The translations under genes were made by a program, and so were the position numbers. From positions 652,080 to 716,079 of the forward strand of contig CAUYUJ010000336.1 of NCBI GenBank assembly GCA_963575745.1: a DNA stretch of 64,000 nt, given 5' to 3'. This DNA is from Prorocentrum cordatum. Its lineage: Eukaryota > Sar > Dinophyceae > Prorocentrales > Prorocentraceae. Below the pieces are notes generated by a model that saw only the letters and a list, made by a program, of their open reading frames with translations, was not told the DNA's origin and searched no databases. Position 1 is the stretch's first letter. Every line of letters starts with the position of its first letter. Positions 33,801 to 41,737 of this stretch are shown piece by piece.

Positions 33801-35117
33801 GTGATGATGATGATGATGAGGATGAGAAGGATGAGGAATATAATGCATATGACGAAGGTGGGATGTGGTGGATGCGGATGAGGAGGAATAGGATGACGAT
33901 GCTGATGAGGATGAATTGTCCAGCGCGCCCGCAGGCGGCCTTCCGCGCGGAGTGGGGCAAGGGCGAGTATGAGAAGTTCCAGAAGACCCGCGAGCAGGTC
34001 ACCAAGCTGACGAAGACGGACACGTCGGTGGGCACATACCTCCCCCTCCAGCGGATTGCGCACTTGGAAGGGGGGGGGGGGGCGAGGCGGGCATGCAGGC
34101 GGCGCTGAACTACGCGATGATGGCCCTGCAGGTCGGCGACGGATTCGTCAAGTGGTGCACGTGGACGAAGCGGGTGAAGTTCCTCTACGTGGTGACAGGG
34201 TCGAACGAGCAGTTCGAGCGCGCGTGGATGAAGCACGAGCAGTGGATGCTCGAGGAGGCGAAGAAGCCCGATGGCGGAGGCTGCTCACCCTGATCAACCT
34301 CCGCATCCCCAACTTCCGCCTTCCTCCTCCTCCTCCTCTGAACCCCCGCCCTCCCCATCCCCCTCCTCATCTCGTCTTCCTCATCGCACTCATCCTCAGC
34401 CGATCCTCCTCCCCCCGCCCCCCTCCGCGTCATCGCCCCGTTCCTCACCGTATCCCCCTGATATTCGTCGTCGTCCTCCCCGCCCACCTCGCCCTCGCCC
34501 TCGCCCCTCCTCCTCCTCCTCCTCCTCCTCCTCCCCCTCCTCCTCCTCCTCCTCCTCTTCCGTCCCCGTCTCCAGCTCCTCCTCCTCCTCCTCCTCCTCC
34601 TCCTCCGCCCCGAGCCGTCGCCGAGCACGCGGGCGAGACGTCGGCGGCCGCGGGCTCGCAGACTCCCTTGGCCAAGGGGAAGACGAAGCCCAAGGCCAAG
34701 GCGAAGGCGAAGGCCAAGGCGGCCGCGGCGCAGGGCTCCGCGATCCACGACCCCGCGAAGCTGATCGCGGAGCTCAAAAAGCAGAAGAACCTCTGCTCCG
34801 AGGTGAACTCCGACGTGGCCATGCTGGTCAGCAACATCGACACGAAGGTGGACTGGGCGTGGGCCAAATCAGACGACTTCAAAGGCTCGCTCGACAAGGC
34901 CGCCCACGTGCTCAGGCAGGCGTGGGAGACGCCGTTCGGCACGAAGTTCTTCATGAACGGGGACGCCCGCAGCTTGCGCGACGAGCTTGGCGACGACGAG
35001 TTCGTGAATGACGGCAGCGAGTTCATCGAGGTGATCGCTGCGGCTGCGCAGACGGTGCGCGCAGAGTGCAAATATATCAAGCAGACGCACCTGTCGCGTC
35101 CGCGGCGCGAGCCGTAG
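29771..35117 (+). CDS. Gene A: multi-exon dinoflagellate protein of unknown function
   Basis: Spliced gene starting with an ATG 31 bases after the relict leader. Supported exons are 29771-30154, a probable one at about 31937-32140, 32566-33504, 33935 to about 34275, and about 34615-35117, with small candidates near 30290 and 31165-31210. The chain opens with a helical acidic/basic domain, passes through a Ser/Ala/Asp-rich middle with a KKQRRWSKR basic patch, then a conserved-looking core (FRAEWGKGEYEKFQ, YLPLQRIAHLEGG, ALNYAMMALQVGDGFVKW, FLYVVTGSNEQFERAW), a (KAKA)n linker, and a C-terminal helical domain (WAWAKSDDFKGSLDK, WETPFGTKFF). From memory, similar cores occur in many unannotated dinoflagellate proteins; I cannot give a function. 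Introns are filled with TCC, ATC, GAT and GGA triplets. Two frame breaks (about 32025, and G13 at 34070-34082) are each repaired by one base. Confidence 0.6.
30353..30975. repeat. Intronic (TCC)n then (ATC)n microsatellite
   Basis: TCC/CTC triplets at 30359-30495 change to ATC/AGC triplets at 30495-30957, all inside gene A. Poly-Leu and poly-Ile frames here are repeat translations. Confidence 0.9.
30985..31160. repeat. 11-bp minisatellite GATGGAATTCC, locus 1
   Basis: About 15 head-to-tail copies with T/C variation at position 10. Three units make 33 bases, so the array translates as a repeating RWNSDGIPMEF-type peptide that is not a gene. It ends against a possible small exon of gene A (DSTVTPKKTVTPKQ, about 31165-31210). 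The same unit occurs at 37265-37475 and 44420-44700. Confidence 0.92.
31250..31930. repeat. Intronic GAG/GAT-rich then TCC/TCA-rich low-complexity DNA
   Basis: Purine-rich GAGGAGGA and GATGAGG repeats to about 31560, a C run at 31600-31614, then TCC/TCATC pyrimidine repeats to the acceptor CCGCAG near 31943. Confidence 0.75.
31943..32140 (+). CDS. Gene A internal exon, frame-shifted
   Basis: After CCGCAG the frame reads LRVARHMQRFTLVPKDWQAT and onward to LWRAVERA; a second frame then continues as ESATSIDGDTTCAATQREVA to about 32135. Both look like protein, and one base added in the GCGCGC run near 32025 would join them. Confidence 0.45.
32280..32565. other. Gene A intron with a repeated CGATCTTCG segment
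   Basis: GATGAGG/GAGGAGG repeats and a G run (32391-32407). GGATCGATCTTCGTCAACTC and its partial inverted echo CTGGCGAAGATCGATCC flank 32404-32485. Confidence 0.5.
32566..33504 (+). CDS. Gene A large central exon
   Basis: 313 codons between CACGGCAG|GCG and GCA|GTGGGG, phase 0 at both ends. Starts AVVPPSFNRKLSMALGG. Ser/Ala/Asp-rich with basic patch KKQRRWSKR, then a more folded C-terminal half (AEVKLRNAVLQLNTEW, RVRNFLDNTAAQVLEAANFD, SDEAVAYMERLKSNAFEFGL). No known domain recognised. Confidence 0.65.
33505..33934. repeat. Intron filled with (GAT)n and (GGA)n
   Basis: Runs from GTGGGGATG to CGCCCGCAG and is almost wholly GAT and GGA triplets. Confidence 0.85.
33935..34275 (+). CDS. Gene A exon with G13 frame break
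   Basis: Starts after CCCGCAG. Reads AAFRAEWGKGEYEKFQKTRE through IAHLEGG, hits thirteen G at 34070-34082, and continues one frame over as GMQAALNYAMMALQVGDGFV to WMLEEAKKPDGGG. One G more or less restores the frame. The 3' splice donor is not obvious; a GC donor is possible. Confidence 0.6.
34280..34612. repeat. Intronic (TCC)n tract
   Basis: CCTCC, CGTC and TCC repeats up to the acceptor CGAG at 34611-34614. Confidence 0.85.
34615..35117 (+). CDS. Gene A terminal exon
   Basis: Opens in VAEHAGETSAAAG, passes a lysine/alanine linker with five KA pairs, then a helical domain of about 110 residues (LIAELKKQKNLCSEVNSDVA, VDWAWAKSDDFKG, LRQAWETPFGTKFFM) and ends SRPRREP with TAG at 35115-35117. 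Confidence 0.65.
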
Positions 35118-35163
35118 CTAGACGCGCTCGCCCAGACCCCCTCTCCTCGACGCATATGCGACG

Positions 35164-37156
35164 ATGTCAGAATACTACGACGATGGCGTCGCGACGCCGA
35201 CCTCGACCCCCCTACTCGCTGCTGGGCACGTGCGCACGCCGCAGTCCCTGCATAGGCACACGCAGCGAGTGCGCGCGATCCGTTCGCGTAGGGTGCACTC
35301 GCTGCCTTTTCAGATCATCAGCAGATCCGTGCTGATCGATGGAGCACGGTTCATGTGCTCGAAAGGTCCCGACGTACGCGCGGGATAGCTGGGCCCAACA
35401 ACGTCCTCATCCTCCTCCGCATCCTCATCATCCTAATCGTTGCCCTGTTGATCGTCCTTCTCATCACCCCCGTCGTCATCCGCATCATCATCATCCCCCA
35501 ACTCGTCACCCCCCTCACCCCCCTTCCGCTAACCTCCTCGGTCGGTCGCCCTGTCGGTCGGCAGATTCGACGAGGACGGGGCGATGGACGGCACCGACGA
35601 GGAGGAGGGCGATGTAGGCGGTGAGGGTGATGAGATGAGAAACGCGAGGATGCTCACGAGTACGAGGGCGACGACGGTTGCAGTAGCAGGATCCGAGGAT
35701 GCATGAGCCCGCCCGCGCCGCCCCCCACCCCGCTGCGCGCCAGGACTACGCCTTCAAGTGGGACCCCGAGAGCCTGGTCGGGGATCCGCGGCGGGGCCGT
35801 GGCCCTGGAGAGGATGAGGAAGATGAGGACACGGATGATAGAGATGGTGGTGATGGTGGTGATGGTGTAAAATGATGATGGTGAGTGTGATGATGATGTT
35901 GCTGCTGATGATGCTGAAGATGATGATGGTGATGATGCTGCTGCTGATGATGATGATGGTGATGATGATGATGATGCTGGTGATGATGATGATGGGGCCG
36001 ATGCGGATAAAAGGTAATGCGATGTGAGATCACCGTGGCGGGAGGAGGACAGGGGTGACGAGGGTGAGTGGGGAAAGGCGACGGGCGATGATGAGAGGGG
36101 AGGACGGGGAGAGATGCGAATGATGATTGATGATGACTGGTGATGATGGTGACTTGTAAATACTCGTCTGCACCAGGTCGCCATTCGCATGGGCAAGAAC
36201 GGCGCGTCCGTGCAGGGCCCGTGCGTTCGAGTTGTTGAGGACGAGGCGGCCGACCGCATCGCGGCAGTGTGGTCAGATGGATGTAAGTGGACAGTTCCTG
36301 GCGTCACTGTTGCGAGCTACAGACAGGCGAAAGGTGACTGCAAACAGACAGGATCGCTTGATGTGCATTGGTCCAGTAAAAATGGGGGCGTCGTCGTGAA
36401 AGACAACATGCGGGTAGGTAAGCACAGCTTCATCAGTTGGCAGATCGACGACGGCAGCAAGTCTCAGAAGCTCGAGCTGAAAACGCATGGCTTGTCCAGT
36501 GAAGCGGTTGATGATGCAAAACAGTTCGTCGTGAGGCAAGCGCAGAAGCTCGCAGCGGGGGCGACCGACCCAGACGGCATGAAACGAGCTAAAGCTGAGT
36601 ACATGAAAAACATGCACATGACGGTGATTCTACATCTGCGATGAAAAAGCCACCCTCTGCCCAGAAGAAACCATCAAAACAGCCGGTTGATGATGGCGAT
36701 GATGGCGATCGCGAAGGAGAAGAGGAAGATGACCGAGTGGATGATCCCATCGAGTCCAGCGACCCCGAGAAGAATGATGACGAGGAGAACGAGGAGAACG
36801 AGGATAACGAGGAGTCCGAGGGCGAGATCACGGATGCACGCGAGGCAGCTGGGCGGCGGAGCAAACCACATCCCAAGCCCAAGGTCATGGTCTGCAGGGT
36901 GAAACGCCCAGCGGTCTTCGAGGCCACGCAGCTGATGAAGCGCCCAGCGGCCTCCAAGGCCACGGTGGTGACCCAGCCCGACGTGAGCGACGCCCAGCCA
37001 GATAAGGACACCACCAAACCCGCGCCCGACAAGAACAAGAACGCTGGCACGCCTGCCACGAGCCCGCCAGCTACCCGAGCTGCCGAGGCGGCTGCCAGCA
37101 GCGGCAGTCTTCCACAGCCCGAGCCGATCGGCCAGCTGATGGGGGATCATTTCTAA
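35164..37156 (+). CDS. Gene B: acidic, lysine-rich multi-exon protein
   Basis: Begins only 46 bases after the gene A stop with an ATG at 35164 (MSEYYDDGVATPTSTPLLAA); GGGCAC|GTGCGCACG at 35229/35230 is a likely donor. Small candidate exons follow at about 35568-35620 (RFDEDGAMDGTDEEEGD) and 35739-35812 (after GCGCCAG: DYAFKWDPESLVGDPRRGRG). The main exon opens after CACCAG at about 36180 and runs to TAA at 37156. A frame break at A5 (36606-36610) separates two blocks; one extra A joins them. The second block has an Asp/Glu stretch and two VKRPAVFEATQ/MKRPAASKATV units, a Lys-Arg-Pro-Ala motif often seen in dinoflagellate nuclear-type proteins (from memory). Function unknown. Gene B could instead be a continuation of gene A. 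Confidence 0.5.
35400..36050. repeat. Gene B introns with (ATC)n and (GAT)n
   Basis: ATC/CTC-rich sequence at 35405-35520 and GATGAT/GATGCT repeats at 35820-36000. Confidence 0.75.
36189..36644 (+). CDS. Gene B main exon, first frame
   Basis: 151 codons from ATG, in an exon that opens slightly upstream (VAIRMGKNGASVQGP). Contains RVVEDEAADRIAAVWSDGCK, VHWSSKNGGVVVKDN and a helical tail (VDDAKQFVVRQAQKLA). The formal stop TGA overlaps the next ATG as ATGA, but the frame change is better placed at the A5 run near 36606, where coding character switches. Confidence 0.55.
   Translation: MGKNGASVQGPCVRVVEDEAADRIAAVWSDGCKWTVPGVTVASYRQAKGDCKQTGSLDVHWSSKNGGVVVKDNMRVGKHSFISWQIDDGSKSQKLELKTHGLSSEAVDDAKQFVVRQAQKLAAGATDPDGMKRAKAEYMKNMHMTVILHLR
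36641..37156 (+). CDS. Gene B main exon, second frame
   Basis: 171 codons, MKKPPSAQKKPSKQPVDDGD onward. The coding frame is open from about 36600, so this ATG is probably internal. Asp/Glu-rich block, then paired Lys-Arg-Pro-Ala units and a Pro/Ala/Thr-rich tail ending IGQLMGDHF. Likely disordered. Confidence 0.55.
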   Translation: MKKPPSAQKKPSKQPVDDGDDGDREGEEEDDRVDDPIESSDPEKNDDEENEENEDNEESEGEITDAREAAGRRSKPHPKPKVMVCRVKRPAVFEATQLMKRPAASKATVVTQPDVSDAQPDKDTTKPAPDKNKNAGTPATSPPATRAAEAAASSGSLPQPEPIGQLMGDHF

Positions 37157-37264
37157 GCAGCGGCAGTAAGTTTTCAGGCTGCTCAGTGACTTTTACTGCC
37201 AAAGTTGGCAGCTGTGCGCTGCGACTGACGATTTTTCAGTCGCGAGGGCTTCTGTGTGCGATGA

Positions 37265-37475
37265 ATTGTCACGACCGACTGCGATGGAAAATCGATGGAA
37301 AACCGATGGAATTCGATGGAACTCGACCGATGGAATTTCGATGGAATTCGGTGGAATTCATTTCTACAGAATGTATCAGGCGAAAACCGGTGGAATCCGA
37401 TGGAATCCGATGGAAGTTGTGCGAACATGTGCGATGGAATTTCGATGGAATTTCGATGGAATTCGATGGAATCTG
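37265..37475. repeat. 11-bp minisatellite GATGGAATTCC, locus 2
   Basis: About 16 units with interruptions, just after gene B and about 440 bases before gene C. Same unit and orientation as 30985-31160 and 44420-44700. Confidence 0.9.
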
Positions 37476-37913
37476 GTGGAGCCCACGCGACACTGATTTT
37501 GCAAGAAATCTGCTTGCGCATGGCCCTTCCAAGCATATTTTTTATGATTCGTGATAGGTTTTGCACGTGAGCATCATGGAAACACAACGCACACAGTCAG
37601 CCAGCTGCCAGCAGGGTCTCAGCCGCCAGACCAGCTGAGCGTTTGCCGATCGTTTCGCTGGCCACGCGCTGCAATTTGATGCCTGTGTAACTATGTGGCC
37701 TGATTTGTTTCGAGGGCACGCGTTGTGCATCAAGTGCTGGCCCTTCGTGTCTGTGATAGAATGTCCATCTATCCCATATGCGGTATATCTGTCTAGCCTG
37801 ATCCGCGTATCGCTCGGTATTGCAGCTTGATCCGTCGTGGCTATCATGCATTTCAGGCTCATGCCATTGCGTCAGCCTCTGTAGTCACACATGCGAGGGG
37901 GGGGGGGGGGGGC
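37476..37913. other. Flank of gene C, ending in a G14 run
   Basis: Unique sequence without a supported gene. Fourteen G at 37899-37912 end one base before the ATG of gene C. Confidence 0.5.
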
Positions 37914-38291
37914 ATGTCGCCGAAGCGGCGTCGCACGACTTCGAGGGCGACGCGTGTGCAGATCGAGAGGGGACATCAGGACGCACGAGCAGCGGGGGCG
38001 TCTCTTCTGAATCATTTGCTCTGTATGTATGCGTTGCAAAAGCTGTCAGCGGCAGACTTTGCTATTCTATGCTCCTTTGCGCACGACGCGGGCACCCCTG
38101 GTGGAGATTTCGGTCTGTACGCTGTCCGTCCTGGCCGCCCGTCTGGTCAGTACCAGAAACATCTGGACTTGGTGCTGCCGAAGTCGCACCACCTAGAGAG
38201 CGTCAGGATACCATGTGTGAATCGCAAGGAGGCGGTGCGCAGCGAGCGCATGATTTTCGTGTCGCCAGCGCAGGAAACCATCGCACGCGAG
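37914..38291 (+). CDS. Gene C exon 1
   Basis: 126 codons, MSPKRRRTTSRATRVQIERG to QETIARE, then donor GAG|GTGCGCACGG, phase 0. The frame is open 29 codons upstream, but only into a Gly run made by G14, so the ATG at 37914 is chosen. Confidence 0.6.
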
Positions 38292-40816
38292 GTGCGCACG
38301 GGTTTAAACGTGTGACTGAGCACCACATGCACGCTCTATTGATTGGCATGCCCCACTTTTACCCCGTATGTAGTGTAGCAAATCCTGTGGATGTCTAATA
38401 TGGTTGTTGTCTGGGTTGTAATTCCTGGTGTTCAACCTCCCCCCCCCCCTGGTCGTGCAATCATGTAGAGCGTGCGTGACAGGTGCGTGAGGATCCATCT
38501 CTTCTAGAACGGGTTGCTGGGTCCAGCTGGCCTCCTGCCTACCACAGCCACCCAGCAGTAGTGGAATCGAAGGTGCATTGTTGCAATGTACGTGCTGTAT
38601 TACTGTATGTATGTACGTATGTACATTTGTCTGTATGCACGTATGCATGTATGTGCGTATGTATGCATGTACGTATGCATGTATGTAAGTACAGACGGTG
38701 TATGCATGTATGTTTGAGGTGGTCACTAATAAATCAGATCTCCACCCAGGCATCGGGCGAGCCGCCGCCAATCCCGCTGGCGTTGTTTTTGGATGGCGTG
38801 AGTTTCTCGTCGAACCTCGCAGGCCGGTCATATTCAGTATTGGGGATTTCGATCCGAACTGCAGTCGCTAAGAAAAGGCATCTTCTCGCTGCTGTCAGAA
38901 GCCAGGACCTCTGCAGATGCGGTTGTAGGGGGTGGTGCAGTCTCGCCCCTCTGTGGCAACGCGTGGCGCACGGACTTCTCAGTCTCGTACGGGGGGTTCG
39001 TTTGAACTACCGCTATGATGGGTCCCCCCGAGCTCCAGATGATCCTTATGGCAGTGCGGTCTTGGGACGAAGCTTGGGGTTCAAAGCTGTGCTTTTTTGG
39101 ATTACAGGACCCTGGGCTCGTCATATTAATTGGGCGCTGTACCCCTTCGTCTGTCGCGACGGGGAGAGGGCGGGAAGGGCGGCGCAGGGGGGGGGGGGCG
39201 GTCATGACGATGGGGTGCAGTATGACAGGGTCAAGCACGCACGCACTTTTACATCCACGCACAAGAGACATGCATGAATGGAAATCATTGGGGTTACCAT
39301 CGGTGTCAAGCTATTGGGCGCCATGCCTATTCTGTGACGCAACCAAAAGCACTATGTATACGCGGTTATGTGAATGCTCGACCGTAGGACTACCGTGGGC
39401 TGAATTGGGCGAATGGCACTATCGTGCAGATTGCGATCGGTTGCAGACGGTCATTACATTGGAAACTGAAATCGATCGGCACCATTTATTGCAAGTTGGT
39501 GTTCCGACTTACATCAAGGGCAATAAAGGGCGGGGGCGAGCATTGTCGTGTGCCGTGCCGAGGTTTGGCTTGCGCGCCAAGGATAGGATCGAGCCATGGG
39601 CCCCGCTCGATGCACCTGCACACTATTTGTTGGACGTTGCTAAACTGGAAACCGACCCCCTTCCGCTCCACGTGTCGTTCATGCGGAGCAATTTCGACAA
39701 CAAAGGCAGGCTGTTGGACCGCGTCGTCCACGTCAACCCGATATTCGATCGTGCACTGGGCACGTCACCGCAACGAACAATTGCACTGGATACGCTGCAC
39801 GGGTTGTATTTCGGCCCGATGTCGAGGTACGTAAGTGCGGTTTTGTGGAGGATCATACTCGAGAACCCATGGGGCGTCACTGGGCCCAAAGACACTCTAT
39901 ACGACGCGTGCTGTAAACGCTTGCGTGGCGAGATGATTAAATGGCAGGACGATGAACACATAAGCGCTCACCGACGGCTGCAAGATCTGACGTTGAAAAT
40001 GCTCGGGCCCATTGGCGACGCGGGCCCGACGCCCGACCGCCAGCACCCAGGCGCAATGATGAAAACAAAAGCTGCAGAGACTGGCTTGCTGGTGCGCTTC
40101 GCCCACGCGCAGCTGTTGAAACGCAACCTCGCACATCGCGCTCAAGATTTGCTGTTGGTTGGCAAGAACCTCATGTTGTTCAGGGATGCACTGCGCGAGA
40201 TCCATGACCCTTTCGACATCCCTGCTTCGGCCATGCAGAAGCTCATGGACTGTGTGCGGTCGACGCGGCGTGTGCCATGCAACGATCACGTATTGGAGAC
40301 GTACCTAAACTGCATTACTACATGCACATGTCACACAGGACCCGTCTTTGTTTTTGTTGGATGGGGGATGTGTGGGCAGCGGTCGCGTGACGTCGCGTCA
40401 CGGGCAGTCGGGCGATATGGGGCGGGGTTAGGTTGCAGGGGCATGTAGGTGTACGATCTGGTGGAACCCCCACTGGCCTAGAGGAGAGGGGGTGCGGACG
40501 ACTGGAGGCATATCGGGTGCAGCGGTGGACGGATCGAGGTGGTAATTCAGGAAGGCAGCAACACATCAGGGGGTATGGCGGGTACAGGACGAGTGTGTCC
40601 ATCCTATTATATAAGCACCCCAGGATTCAATTTCACGGGTCGCCTTTGGAATACAACGTGTTCAAAGACGAGACCCTTAACATAGTTTTGCGCAGGGTCA
40701 CCCAATGGGCGCACAGGCGGAGGATGGACGAACGGGTGTTTGCAGCGTTTAACATTATCGGTGGTTTAGGGCTCGACAGCTTCATTTTTGGAGTTATCCG
40801 AGGCTCAGCTGAGTAA
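37914..40816 (+). CDS. Gene C: transposase-like protein with two Cys knuckles (five exons)
   Basis: I could splice this gene into one open frame of 687 codons plus stop: exons 37914-38291, 38483-38572, 38750-39119, 39268-40300 and 40624-40816, all with GT...AG introns (donors GTGCGCACG, GTGCATTG, GTCATATT, GTACCTAA). Landmarks in order: MSPKRRRTTS basic N-terminus; YALQKLSAADFAILC; SGQYQKHLDLVLP; WPPAYHSHPAVVESK; LFLDGVSF near residue 170; CRCGCRGWC near 212; GFKAVLFWITGPWA near 272; WAPCLFCDAT near 298; ALDTLHGLYFGPM near 452; and GSPLEYNVFKDETLN near 635. From memory, unnamed proteins with this order recur in dinoflagellate genomes. The order Asp-Gly, Cys knuckle, Pro-Cys-x-x-Cys, Leu-Asp-x-x-His resembles plant and fungal DDE transposases of CACTA/Plavaka/KDZ type, so I infer a mobile-element enzyme. 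This is unproven. Confidence 0.65.
38483..38572 (+). CDS. Gene C exon 2
   Basis: Thirty codons (VREDPSLLERVAGSSWPPAY through AVVESK) between TGACAG|GTG and AAG|GTGCAT, phase 0 at both ends. Too short to stand alone, but it fits exactly between exons 1 and 3. Confidence 0.55.
38590..38715. repeat. Intronic (TATG)n/(CATG)n microsatellite
   Basis: GTATGTACGTATGCATG repeats fill most of gene C intron 2. Confidence 0.88.
38750..39119 (+). CDS. Gene C exon 3 (Asp-Gly motif and first Cys knuckle)
   Basis: Starts after CACCCAG. Contains IPLALFLDGVSF, KKRHLLAAVRSQDLCRCGCR-GWC and GFKAVLFWITGPWA, ending GGGCTC|GTCATATT in phase 1. Confidence 0.6.
39268..40300 (+). CDS. Gene C exon 4 (second Cys knuckle, LDTLH motif)
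   Basis: Opens after CACAAGAG; the split His codon leads into MHEWKSLGLPSVSSYWAPCL-FC. Contains PHERH-free helical core with YLLDVAKLETDPLPLHVSFM, NPIFDRALGTSP, ALDTLHGLYFGPMSRYVSAV and FDIPASAMQKLMDC, ending GAGAC|GTACCT in phase 2. Without splicing the frame stays open to 40448. Confidence 0.62.
40624..40816 (+). CDS. Gene C exon 5
   Basis: After CACCCCAG the frame reads IQFHGSPLEYNVFKDETLNI through AHRRRMDERVFAAFNIIGG to GVIRGSAE and TAA at 40814-40816. That TAA is the only stop between this frame and gene D. Confidence 0.6.
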
Positions 40817-40825
40817 TGCGACACC

Positions 40826-41737
40826 ATGGTGGGTCTCGCTGTGCTGGTCCTGGTTATGTCGATTGCGCTTTGCAGTGCGAGTGTGCCGCAGCCCGTCGTG
40901 GATCTCGTCGAGGCGGTCAGGACTGTGCCAACGTCCGACCTCACAGATCCCGTGCACAGCGCCGCTGCCATTCAGGAGGGTATCGCCATCATCAAGGCGA
41001 TTGCAGCGGACGAGGATTTCGAACGCACGTTTCACTTTGTCGAGATATGTTCAGGGAGGGGCAGGCTCACTCACCGATGCATGTACTATGGGCTGCGTGG
41101 CGCGAGCTTCGATAAGGTGAACTGCTCATCTGAGAACATTCTCACGTTGACAGGCTTCGTGTACGCTGGGGTGCTGATCGCACGCGTGATGAGCGGAGGC
41201 GTTGCATGGTTTGCCCCCCAGTGCAGCACGTGGTGCAGATTTTTGGCTGCACGCCACATGCAGCGCACGCGCGAGAATTCGTACGAGGGCAACGTGTCGC
41301 GCCACGACGTGCGCGATGCAAATGTTGTCGCCAACCTAGTGCAAGCACTCATGGGATATGCATATGAGCGCAGGGTTTTTTTGATCGAAAACCCACATGG
41401 CAGCAGACTCTTCCAATATCCTGTGCTTGTGAGTCGCGCCAATGCGTGTGATGCTGTTCGGTTTCTTACGTATGGCGGTGCCTTTGGGTGGACGTCGCCC
41501 AAAAAGTTTGCATTGCTGACCACCATCAAGCCGTCCCATATGCTAGATTTTCTCGTTAAGTCTGCGAGCGAAGCTCGGAGCCAGATGGGCGCCACCGCTT
41601 CTCCCCTGACCAAGCAGGCAGGGAAGAAACGGAAGTGGTATAACGGCGTCCACGCTCGTCTGTCCTCGCCCGCAGCTTACGCTGAACAGTTCGCAGATGC
41701 AGCTGCAAGGATGATTGTGCACATCCTCTCGGGCTAG
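40826..41737 (+). CDS. Gene D: cytosine-C5-methyltransferase-like protein
   Basis: Single-exon 303-residue frame. Three hallmarks of the C5-methyltransferase fold appear in the right order: FVEICSGRGRLT near residue 70 (motif I, cofactor binding), FAPQCSTW near 128-136 (motif IV position, with the would-be nucleophilic Cys kept), and LIENPHGS near 186 (motif VI ENV position, here ENP), followed by GGAFGWTSPKKFALL. Proteins of about 300-400 residues with this set are, as I remember, abundant and unnamed in dinoflagellates, and some eukaryotic retroelements are known to carry DNA methyltransferases. The N-terminus (MVGLAVLVLVMSIALCSASV) looks like a signal peptide, which would be odd for a DNA enzyme; if gene C is read through, it becomes internal. 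A target-recognition domain is not evident, so substrate and activity are open. C-terminus is basic (KQAGKKRKWYNG). Confidence 0.65.
   Translation: MVGLAVLVLVMSIALCSASVPQPVVDLVEAVRTVPTSDLTDPVHSAAAIQEGIAIIKAIAADEDFERTFHFVEICSGRGRLTHRCMYYGLRGASFDKVNCSSENILTLTGFVYAGVLIARVMSGGVAWFAPQCSTWCRFLAARHMQRTRENSYEGNVSRHDVRDANVVANLVQALMGYAYERRVFLIENPHGSRLFQYPVLVSRANACDAVRFLTYGGAFGWTSPKKFALLTTIKPSHMLDFLVKSASEARSQMGATASPLTKQAGKKRKWYNGVHARLSSPAAYAEQFADAAARMIVHILSG

Noticed and set aside
40826-40888. Gene D as a secreted protein because of its hydrophobic N-terminus
   Set aside because: The rest has methyltransferase-like motifs, and the hydrophobic stretch becomes internal if the upstream frame is fused; secretion is not supported.
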